Origin: Spirochaetaceae bacterium
GTDB taxonomy: Bacteria; Spirochaetota; Spirochaetia; Treponematales; Breznakiellaceae
Assembly: GCA_031290205.1 (NCBI GenBank)
Contig: JAITNZ010000251.1
Coordinates: 1-10,799 of the forward strand
DNA: 10,799 nt
Reading direction: 5' to 3'
Positions 1 to 5,472 of the stretch are shown piece after piece (the first letter of the stretch is position 1; each line of letters starts with the position of its first letter). Under the pieces are notes generated by a model, which was not told the DNA's origin, made no database searches, and worked only from the letters and a program-made list of their open reading frames with translations. The position numbers and the translations under genes are program-made.

Positions 1-200
1 CCGATGCCATCCGCGCCGTCCTGCATTTTTACTTTCTGTTCAAAGATGGCGACTTTTGATCGGGATACACCAAATATATGAAAGAAGCCGTTTTCAAAGG
101 TCTGCGCGTCCGCTTCTTCTCTCGCGGTCGGAGCTTTGTCTTTCCATTCAAGGACAAAGGCGGAGGCGCGGGTTCGTATTTCATTCCATGACAGGGGCAC
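1..200 (-). CDS. MmeI-like class I DNA methyltransferase / type IIL restriction-modification protein, N-terminus (partial)
   Basis: Sixty-six codons are open from a GTG at 198-200 to the left window edge, with no stop. The predicted start (M)PLSWNEIRTRASAFVLEW, followed by FFHIFGVSRSKVAIFEQKV at about residues 41-59, matches my memory of the N-terminal domain of MmeI-type proteins. That family fuses a nuclease domain, an N6-adenine methyltransferase and a target-recognition domain in one chain of roughly 900 residues, and related solitary methyltransferases exist. The catalytic motifs would lie beyond the window. The GTG start is chosen because the homology begins right after it and a strong promoter ends six bases upstream. 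No Shine-Dalgarno fits, so the transcript would be leaderless. The gene has its own promoter and is not part of the signalling operon. Whether it is full length cannot be seen. Confidence 0.75.
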   Translation of the reverse strand, partial: MPLSWNEIRTRASAFVLEWKDKAPTAREEADAQTFENGFFHIFGVSRSKVAIFEQKVKMQDGADGI

Positions 201-206
201 GGGGGA

Positions 207-235
207 ATTATAAGTCGGCTTTAATGATTGTTCAA
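207..235 (-). promoter_or_regulatory. Sigma-70-type promoter of the MmeI-like gene
   Basis: On the minus strand, TTGAAC (230-235) and TATAAT (207-212) are separated by exactly 17 bases, close to the ideal housekeeping promoter. Six bases lie between the -10 box and the G of the GTG start at 200, so the expected transcription start coincides with the start codon. Two GCGAAA hexamers (251-256 and 261-266 on the plus strand), ten bases apart, lie just upstream of the -35 and could be an operator or chance. Confidence 0.75.
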
Positions 236-263
236 GCACTCGCATTTGTTGCGAAATGTAGCG

Positions 264-288
264 AAAATTCACGAATTTTTTCAAAAAA
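264..288. repeat. AT-rich palindromes between RR1 and the MmeI-like gene
   Basis: AAAATTC (264-270) and GAATTTT (273-279) form a 7-bp inverted repeat with a two-base centre. T6 (276-281) and A6 (283-288) form a second palindrome around one base. They lie 30-55 bases past the RR1 stop. They could be a weak transcript end or a protein-binding site. There is no GC-rich stem followed by a U-run, so I do not call a standard terminator. Confidence 0.4.
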
Positions 289-317
289 GCCCAACGCGGA
301 GATGCAATTGAGAGCGC

Positions 318-761
318 TTACTGCCCGAGCACTTCTTCGACTTTGTTGAGGAGGGCGCTAACTTGGAGGGGTTTGACGAGATAGCCGCAGGCGCCGAGTT
401 TGAGCGCTTGCTGCACGATTTCGGGTTCGGAGTGCGAGGTGATAAAGATGACACGCGTATATTTCGTGCTAAGGTTTTTCCTCGCTTGCTCAAAAAATTC
501 GATACCGCTCATGCCGGGCATTTCGATATCAAGGAGTATTAGGTCGACGGTTTCTTTGTTCAGAACGCCGAATGCTGCCGCCGTGGTTTTTGCCAGACGC
601 ACATCATACTTGTGTTTGAGGACATCTTCTATGAAAGAGAGGACAAAAGGAGTGTCGTCAAGCGCTAGAATAATGGGCGGTTGATTAAAAAGGACCTTTT
701 TCCCACTTTTTTCCGCCAGGTCAATCTCAGTATTTTTTTGCCCACTTTGTTCATCGCTCAT
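318..761 (-). CDS. Stand-alone response regulator receiver protein (RR1)
   Basis: This is a 147-residue protein made of one CheY-like receiver domain (about residues 28-147) after a ~25-residue charged N-terminal tail. The acidic pair D35-D36 (ALDDTP), phosphoacceptor D78 (LLDIEMPG), switch T108 (FITSH) and K130 (LVKPL) are all present, so it should be phosphorylatable. No DNA-binding or enzymatic output domain follows. It could relay phosphate, act by protein contact, or serve as a phosphate sink. The ATG (759-761) overlaps the stop of the decayed kinase copy as ATGA, and a GGGGGA run at 769-774 (minus strand) lies seven bases upstream as a plausible ribosome site. Beyond the N-terminal tail it is nearly identical to RR2 at 10147-10572. 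Its natural upstream kinase is now a fragment, so its partner is probably HK1 or HK2 acting in trans (inference). Confidence 0.93.
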   Translation of the reverse strand: MSDEQSGQKNTEIDLAEKSGKKVLFNQPPIILALDDTPFVLSFIEDVLKHKYDVRLAKTTAAAFGVLNKETVDLILLDIEMPGMSGIEFFEQARKNLSTKYTRVIFITSHSEPEIVQQALKLGACGYLVKPLQVSALLNKVEEVLGQ

Positions 762-1091
762 AGCGTTTCCCCCAACGTATGTAATAATTTTGCTACATCG
801 TCATAATCGTAATCATCTATTAAATCGCGGATTTTTTCAATACCCCTCGCGATTGCAGACTTGCGCTAACTCCGAAAAGGCGCTTTTGATAAGCTGTCCG
901 TTCGATGCCTCGCAAGCTGAAATGAGCGCGGCAATTTTTTCCCGCACGATAAGCGGGTCTGTGTCGGCGATATTCGCGCTTTCCGTCGGCGCCTCGTGCT
1001 GGTGGAACTGGGCAAGTCTGGAGGTAAAACCCTGTATCGCCGCGATAAAGGGCGTGGCTTGTGATTCGCAGTCTGCGATGCGTCCCTCAAT
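758..1091 (-). pseudogene. Decayed hybrid histidine kinase, C-terminal fragment (HK1 copy)
   Basis: Reading leftward from 1091, the frame begins EGRIADCESQATPFIAAIQ and follows HK1 from about residue 792 to its end. It covers the last part of the Hpt region and the C-terminal tail. Over about 228 aligned bases I count roughly nine differences from HK1 (2870-3110), so the duplication is fairly recent. One extra base within 843-852 shifts the frame and creates an early stop. After the shift the remaining tail (IEKIRDLIDDYDYDDVAKLL) is still readable and ends in a TGA that overlaps the RR1 start as ATGA. The phosphorylated Hpt histidine, the kinase core and the receiver are all missing. Its main value is as evidence that RR1 once sat directly downstream of a complete HK1-type kinase. 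Confidence 0.88.
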
Positions 1092-1616
1092 AGGGACCGT
1101 TGGCGATGTTGATGCTGTGGTACACCCCGCTTAAATCTTCCCCGTCAGCGGAAATCTCGTATTTTTGACCCGCAACGCGCTTGTCAAAGGGCGCCTGGAG
1201 TGCGCCGTCGTGAAAAGCAAGCGGGTAAAGAGCTGGAAGCGCCGTCTTAATGATTCAAAGCGTTCAAATGATGGCTGCATTTTGATGAAACCGGCGGACT
1301 CGGTGCCGACGGTGCAGAAATTGAGGGCGTAATTCCCATTGCATTTGATGACGTCAACCGGAATTACCCCAGAGTCCGCCTGCAGCCCGATATTACGGAA
1401 ATCATCGGAACGCTCAAGCCCAAAGGCGCGTACAAAGTTGTTCGTCGTACAAAAAGGCATCAACGCTAATTCCGCGTTGGGTATACCGACGATGCCGTTG
1501 TGGCAACAAAACGCCACCCCGTCACCGCCCACAGCATAGACGCGGATACGGGCGCCGGAATCAGCTTTTTTAAAATACCGTCTTATAATGATAATGGCAT
1601 CCCGGGGGAAGCGGGG
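1092..1616 (-). pseudogene. Decayed diacylglycerol-kinase-like gene fragment
   Basis: On the minus strand this copies the DAGK-like gene at 5465-6502 from about residue 51 (RFPRDAIIIIRRYFKK) to about residue 225 (INIANGPY). The GGDG motif survives (GGDGVAF), as does an altered nucleotide-site motif (CTTNNFVRAF in place of GTGSDFVRAF). The 5' end is gone, with homology fading at about 1616. One base is missing near 1207-1213, so the frame breaks inside the LFTRLLFTTAH stretch and resumes as QAPFDKRVAGQ one frame over. A TGA follows GPY exactly where the sequence switches to HK1-derived DNA. It is truncated at both ends and frameshifted, so I do not expect function. It differs much more from its parent than the adjoining kinase fragment does. 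Confidence 0.85.
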
Positions 1617-1770
1617 GTATTAAGTGGACAGTGGACCGTGTTTTTGTCCGAAATATGCTGATTTTCGCTTTGGTGGCGGAGTTTTGCTCCGCAATGAGCA
1701 ATAAATCGCTCTTTTCTTACCAAAGGCAAGGCTGAAAGTGCCCCATGCACCGCCTGTGGCGCCTATTTCA
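1617..1770. other. Non-coding junction between the decayed cassette and the Rpn gene
   Basis: No convincing gene lies here. A 6-bp GC-rich hairpin, GCGGAG (1676-1681) with CTCCGC (1687-1692) around TTTTG, is present, but neither strand has a terminator-like T-run right after it. The right part reads on the minus strand as LDEIGATGG, resembling the LDDWLDEIGLTAR stretch inside the Rpn protein. The segment from about 1750 is therefore probably a remnant of a second Rpn-type gene. Confidence 0.5.
1703..1727. repeat. Copy A of a 25-bp dispersed intergenic sequence
   Basis: The 25 bases match 10086-10110 at 21 positions. The shared core is AAATCGC, CTT, TCTTAC and GGC. Both copies lie between genes, this one next to the Rpn junction and the other between RR2 and FIST. 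Copy B forms a clean 6-bp hairpin, whereas here the stem is eroded. Confidence 0.5.
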
Positions 1771-1802
1771 TCAAGAGTGGTTGCCATGTATTCCATTGTT
1801 CT
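1768..1802. repeat. 35-bp direct repeat, copy 1 (end of the Rpn gene)
   Basis: Identical over 35 bases to 1949-1983. In copy 2 the minus strand encodes RTMEYMATTLD of the Rpn protein. In copy 1 the Rpn frame is shifted, reading NNGIHGNHS and then stop. The present end of the Rpn protein is thus made from a second, out-of-frame copy of its own coding DNA. Confidence 0.9.
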
Positions 1803-2628
1803 CCAGCATTTCTTTTGCTTGCCGTGGACTGTAGCCCTGTTCGATAAGTTCGACAAGGGCATCCATGCCTTTTGCCATACCCTTTGCCATACCCTTTGCC
1901 ATGCCCTTTGCCTCAGCCCGTGCCGTTAGTCCGATTTCGTCAAGCCAATCATCAAGAGTGGTTGCCATGTATTCCATTGTTCTTATCTCCTGTACCCTTT
2001 TCAGGTTTGCTTCCAATATTGCATACATATACGCGCTCGTCGGCGCGCCCTTCCCCTTTTTATGTCCTTCCTCCAGCATCTTAAGCGCCGTGTTACTGTC
2101 AAGGTCGTTGCTAAGATTCTTTAACCAGAGATACTCATCCTCGGCAAGTTTCTTACTTTCGATAATCTGTATCGGAACCGTCCCGCCTGACACGATAAAG
2201 ATGCCGCTCCAGCGTTCCTCTATCGTCCAGTGTAACACATCGCGAAAAAAAGCCAGTAATTCGCGTGGATGCGCCCTCTCGACAAAACTGACGCTGATGT
2301 CTGTTATCGAAACTGAGTTAAGCGCCGCATAAATGTGCGCGTAACCCATCACCTTGTTAAAATCCTCGACCGATATATAATCGTCAGGATTTTTATACTC
2401 GAAAATATTACATCCTTTAAAAATCCGCGCAATATTCGTGTCGATGACGGTATCAGGCGCTTTTTTAATTACCAGTACGTCTATCCGCAGGGACGCGGCT
2501 GTCAATTTATGCTCTGCCTCGAACTGCAACACATCCGTATACTGGTCAAACTCCAGCCGTATCGCGTCAAAAAACGCCGAATGCCAGTCCAGCGGCGGCT
2601 TTTTATCCGGAGCTTTGTTGTCGATCAT
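1771..2628 (-). CDS. Rpn-family recombination-promoting nuclease / PD-(D/E)XK transposase-like protein
   Basis: This is a 285-residue protein. D50 (SLRIDVLVI) and E77-Y-K79 (FEYKNPDD) fit the PD-(D/E)XK nuclease core of Rpn-type proteins, which cut DNA and promote RecA-independent recombination in the best-studied members. A predicted helical middle region follows. Residues ~235-253 are a four-fold AKGM repeat from a 12-bp DNA repeat, a feature I associate with this family in treponemes and cyanobacteria. The C-terminus (LIEQGYSPRQAKEMLE) looks like a short helical motif. The last nine residues come from an out-of-frame copy of a 35-bp internal repeat, so the true C-terminus was probably replaced. 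The gene has its own promoter at 2661-2689 and is not part of the kinase operon. The start ATG (2626-2628) lies in a 13-bp tandem duplication, with a weak AAAGAG upstream. Confidence 0.85.
   Translation of the reverse strand: MIDNKAPDKKPPLDWHSAFFDAIRLEFDQYTDVLQFEAEHKLTAASLRIDVLVIKKAPDTVIDTNIARIFKGCNIFEYKNPDDYISVEDFNKVMGYAHIYAALNSVSITDISVSFVERAHPRELLAFFRDVLHWTIEERWSGIFIVSGGTVPIQIIESKKLAEDEYLWLKNLSNDLDSNTALKMLEEGHKKGKGAPTSAYMYAILEANLKRVQEIRTMEYMATTLDDWLDEIGLTARAEAKGMAKGMAKGMAKGMDALVELIEQGYSPRQAKEMLENNGIHGNHS
1864..1911. repeat. Four tandem 12-bp repeats encoding AKGM
   Basis: Units at 1864-1875, 1876-1887, 1888-1899 and 1900-1911 share the plus-strand pattern CATRCCYTTTGC. They translate on the minus strand as repeated AKGM inside the Rpn protein. 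Because 12 is a multiple of three, changes in copy number alter length without shifting the frame. Confidence 0.93.
1949..1983. repeat. 35-bp direct repeat, copy 2 (inside the Rpn gene)
   Basis: Identical to 1768-1802 over 35 bases. On the minus strand it encodes RTMEYMATTLD, about residues 216-226 of the Rpn protein, just before the AKGM repeats. The two copies are 181 bases apart. Recombination between them would remove the repeats and the C-terminal helix. Confidence 0.9.
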
Positions 2629-2651
2629 ATAACTCTTTCATATAACTCTTT
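2626..2651. repeat. 13-bp tandem duplication of the Rpn ribosome site and start codon
   Basis: The unit CATATAACTCTTT occurs at 2626-2638 and 2639-2651. On the minus strand each unit carries AAAGAG followed by TTATATG, giving two start codons 13 bases apart in different frames. Only the downstream ATG (2626-2628) opens the Rpn frame. The upstream ATG (2639-2641) has the better Shine-Dalgarno (AGGAAAG) but reads MKELYDRQ, out of frame. Confidence 0.85.
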
Positions 2652-2660
2652 CCTAAAAAT

Positions 2661-2689
2661 ATAATAACGCGTATCAGAGAATTGTTCAA
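2661..2689 (-). promoter_or_regulatory. Sigma-70-type promoter of the Rpn gene
   Basis: On the minus strand, TTGAAC (2684-2689) and TATTAT (2661-2666) are 17 bases apart. Transcription would begin near 2653-2655, giving a leader of about 26 bases that includes the AGGAAAG and AAAGAG ribosome sites. The -35 box is identical to that of the MmeI-like gene. Confidence 0.7.
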
Positions 2690-2709
2690 GCAGCAACTGG
2701 GCGGCACAC

Positions 2710-2731
2710 AAAGCCACCTAAAGGTGTCTTT
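2710..2731. other. Inverted repeat between HK1 and Rpn, possible transcript-end hairpin
   Basis: AAAGCCACCT (2710-2719) and AGGTGTCTTT (2722-2731) pair over nine of ten positions around a two-base centre, 35-57 bases past the HK1 stop. No long T-run follows on the minus strand (next bases TGTGTGCC), so it may be a processing stem or weak terminator for the kinase operon. Terminator function is uncertain. Confidence 0.4.
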
Positions 2732-2766
2732 GCTGTTTTGTTCGTGGTTATTTTTCGAATTCTAAA

Positions 2767-5472
2767 TTACGCTAGGGTTTCCGCCAACTCACGTAATAAT
2801 TTCGCCGCTTCGTCATAATCGTAATCATCTATTAAATCGCGGATTTTTTCGATACTTTGGTGATTGCAGACTTGCGCTAACTCCGAAAAGGCGCTTTTGA
2901 TAAGCTGTCCGTTCGACGCCTCGCAAGCTGAAATGAGCGCGGCAGTTTTTTCCCGCACGATAAGCGGGTCTGCGTCGGCGATATTCGCGCTTTCCGTCGG
3001 CGCCTCGTGCTGGTGGAACTGGGCAAGTCTGGCAGTAAAATCCTGTATCGCCGCGATAAAGGGCGCGGCTTGTGATTCGCAGTCCGCGATGCGTCCCTCT
3101 TTTGCGGCAAATTCCAGCTCTTTCCCCATGGCGGAGAGCGCCTTATGCCCGATGGTGGCAAAAATGCCTTTTAACGCATGGGCGCGTATGCCGAAGTTCG
3201 TCCAATCTTTGCGGCTTCGCTCTTCTTCCAGCTTCGCCTGCTCCTTGGGGATGGCTCTGTTTGCCAATTCCAGCGTGCGGATATACATGGCGGAATCGCC
3301 TCCGTTATTCTTCAGCCCTTCAGCTATATCCAGCACCGCCGCTAACGCGAGAAGCTCCGCCGGTTGCTGCGCCGCCGGTTTCCGCTCTGCCGCCGGTTCT
3401 TCACTCAGGAGCAGTTTTTCATGGGGCAGATACTGAAAGAGCACTTCGTTGAGCTGCTCCGCCACGATGGGTTTCGAGATAAAGCCGTCCATGCCGTTCG
3501 CGAGGAAAAACTCCCGCGCGCCGGAAACGGCGTTTGCGCTGAGCGCGACTATGGGCATTTTCCGCAGGGGGCTTGCCTGTTCCGCTTCCCACGCGCGGAT
3601 GCGCCGCGTTGCTTCGACGCCGTCCACTTCAGGCATCATGTGGTCCATCAGCACGAGGTCATAGCGTTTCTCCGCGCCGCGCTCGATAACCATCCGCACC
3701 GCCTCTTCACCCCCCTCGGCGGTCTCGGCGTTCATCCCGTGCCGCGCTAAAAAGCCCAGGGCTACCGTCAAGTTGATGGGGATGTCATCGACGACGAGGA
3801 TTTGTATGTCCGCCTCCGCCCTCGCCTTGATAAATTGTACGACAGCGCTGCCCTCTTCAACCAGCGCAGGATCGCCGGGAACCAGCGGTATAAAAAGGGT
3901 AAAGGTCGAGCCTTTGCCATACACGCTTTTCAGCTCAACAAAGCCGCCCATCAGGTCAAGAAGCTGCTTCGTAATCGCCAGCCCAAGCCCTGTGCCCGTT
4001 ACGCTCCGGTTCCTTCTGGTATCAAGCTGCTCAAAGGAACCGAAGAGTTTGGATTTATCCTCATCCTTAATGCCGATGCCGGTATCTTCCACCGCAGCAA
4101 TAAGATATTCTGCCTCTCCCCGCATACCCTTTTTAAGGGAAAAGCTCACATACCCTCCCCGCGTGTATTTGATGGCGTTATTCACCACATTGATAAAAAT
4201 CTGCCGGATGCGGATTTCATCGCCGTAGAGGATAGGCGGAATGTCCTCAGCGCAGGCGGAGCGGAACTCAAGGCTCTTGCCGGCGGCAATGAAGCCGCAG
4301 AGGGATGCGACATTATCAAACAGGGATACGATGTTGTAGTGAACGGGAACGAGTTCCAGTTTTCCCGCCTCAATCTTTGAAAAATCCAGAATATCGTTGA
4401 TGATGCCGAGTAGCGACTTCGATGTCTTTTTGATGTCCTCGAAATAACCAAGCTGCACCTTGTCGAAGTTGTCGGTGCGCATCAGGTCGCTCATGCCGAG
4501 TATGGCGTTCATCGGGGTGCGAATCTCGTGGCTCATCGTTGCTAAAAAGTCGCTCTTGGCGCTGTTTGCTAATTCCGCCGTCCGCCGCGCATTATCGGCT
4601 TCGTCCCGCGCGGATACAAGGTCGGTAATGTCACTGATGAGGATGAATAGCCCCCCGGCATTTCCTGCCAGCTTGTCGGTAAAAATGTTGAAATAGCGCG
4701 CTTCCCCGTTGATGTTTATTGTTTGTAAATTCACATGAAAGCCGTGTATTTCCAGCAGTTCCCCAATCATCAGCTTAACATCCATGCTATTAAAAAGATC
4801 GAGGATGGGGCGTCCGGCGACCAGTTCGCGGTCCTCAACATGGGCATAGCGCGCTAGAGGTTTGCTGATACAGTCAATCAGGTTTAATTCATCGACGATG
4901 GCTATCCAGTTTGTTGTCGTTTCCAGTATCGTTGCAAAAGAACCGAGAGCCTTATCAGCTTTATGGCTTTTATCAGACGCAAAAGAGGCAATCACCGAAA
5001 AATAAATGGACCCGACGACCATGATGCCCCAGGTAAATAGGGCTTCCATGAAGCTAATTTCGTAAGTGAAGTCGCGGCAGGGCAGCTTAAAGATGAATAG
5101 GATGCCGATGATGGCGTTGGATACCAAGAGATACCATGTTTGAGTTTTTGTGTTGCAGTAAATCGCCCCCAGCCCGCTAATCAGAAAACATATCAGAAAA
5201 TAGTGAATAAAACTGCCGGTGATGATTGAGCCCGCCGTCTGGAAAATAAACATGGCGAAGGGATAGGCAAAGGCTGAGGGGAGGGACTTGATCCGCTGTA
5301 AGAGCAGTATTGTCGCTATGCAGATCGCAAAAAAACCTACCGATACTGCCGCGTTTTCAAACTGTCCTTTATCGAGGAGGGTGTTTGTCCAGAGTATCCC
5401 ATAGACTGATATGCCGAAAATCGAGAGGAAATTCCCTAGTTTTTGATAACGGGCATCTTGGGCATCATTCAT
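2767..5472 (-). CDS. Membrane hybrid sensor histidine kinase with receiver and Hpt domains (HK1)
   Basis: This is a 901-residue protein. Six probable membrane segments occupy about residues 12-165, then a PAS-like domain (~175-285) ending in LFILISDITD. The HisKA H-box has H315 in MSHEIRTPMNAIL. The ATPase domain has the N-box (NNAIKY, N432), DTGIG (D463) and GTGLGL (493-498). The receiver (~555-675) has D562-D563, phosphoacceptor D610 (LMDHMMPE) and K667. The Hpt domain (~715-820) has H765 (RAHALKG). A ~65-residue conserved tail ends the protein. It can run the whole His-Asp-His relay and pass phosphate to a receiver such as RR1 or RR2. The start at 5470-5472 (MNDAQDARYQ) is preferred to an upstream TTG. 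Its ATG overlaps the DAGK stop by eight bases (ATGAATGA), and a G-rich ribosome site lies about nine bases upstream. The input signal is unknown. From HisKA onward it closely matches HK2, while the sensory half is unrelated. Confidence 0.95.
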   Translation of the reverse strand: MNDAQDARYQKLGNFLSIFGISVYGILWTNTLLDKGQFENAAVSVGFFAICIATILLLQRIKSLPSAFAYPFAMFIFQTAGSIITGSFIHYFLICFLISGLGAIYCNTKTQTWYLLVSNAIIGILFIFKLPCRDFTYEISFMEALFTWGIMVVGSIYFSVIASFASDKSHKADKALGSFATILETTTNWIAIVDELNLIDCISKPLARYAHVEDRELVAGRPILDLFNSMDVKLMIGELLEIHGFHVNLQTININGEARYFNIFTDKLAGNAGGLFILISDITDLVSARDEADNARRTAELANSAKSDFLATMSHEIRTPMNAILGMSDLMRTDNFDKVQLGYFEDIKKTSKSLLGIINDILDFSKIEAGKLELVPVHYNIVSLFDNVASLCGFIAAGKSLEFRSACAEDIPPILYGDEIRIRQIFINVVNNAIKYTRGGYVSFSLKKGMRGEAEYLIAAVEDTGIGIKDEDKSKLFGSFEQLDTRRNRSVTGTGLGLAITKQLLDLMGGFVELKSVYGKGSTFTLFIPLVPGDPALVEEGSAVVQFIKARAEADIQILVVDDIPINLTVALGFLARHGMNAETAEGGEEAVRMVIERGAEKRYDLVLMDHMMPEVDGVEATRRIRAWEAEQASPLRKMPIVALSANAVSGAREFFLANGMDGFISKPIVAEQLNEVLFQYLPHEKLLLSEEPAAERKPAAQQPAELLALAAVLDIAEGLKNNGGDSAMYIRTLELANRAIPKEQAKLEEERSRKDWTNFGIRAHALKGIFATIGHKALSAMGKELEFAAKEGRIADCESQAAPFIAAIQDFTARLAQFHQHEAPTESANIADADPLIVREKTAALISACEASNGQLIKSAFSELAQVCNHQSIEKIRDLIDDYDYDEAAKLLRELAETLA

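Noticed and set aside
866..1134. Open frames on either strand within the HK1-derived fragment
   Set aside because: They are other-frame readings of kinase-tail DNA; matching frames occur opposite the intact kinases.
1676..1692. GC hairpin as an intrinsic terminator
   Set aside because: No T-run immediately after the stem on either strand.
1620..1862. 80-codon minus-strand frame containing MEYMATTLDEIG
   Set aside because: Made of the 35-bp repeat plus non-coding junction; overlaps the Rpn 3' end in another frame and has no ribosome site. Treated as a remnant.
1864..1911. CRISPR-like array
   Set aside because: Units are contiguous with no spacers and are coding in the Rpn frame.
1865..2332. 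155-codon plus-strand frame opposite the Rpn gene
   Set aside because: Begins in the 12-bp repeats and is low-complexity at the start; the minus strand carries the PD-(D/E)XK residues and a promoter.
1771..2628. Rpn gene as a complete insertion sequence
   Set aside because: No terminal inverted repeats or target-site duplication could be seen around it; only an internal 35-bp direct repeat.
2864..4380. Several plus-strand open frames antisense to HK1
   Set aside because: All overlap the HK1 frame and appear at matching positions opposite HK2, as expected for shadows of a conserved coding sequence.
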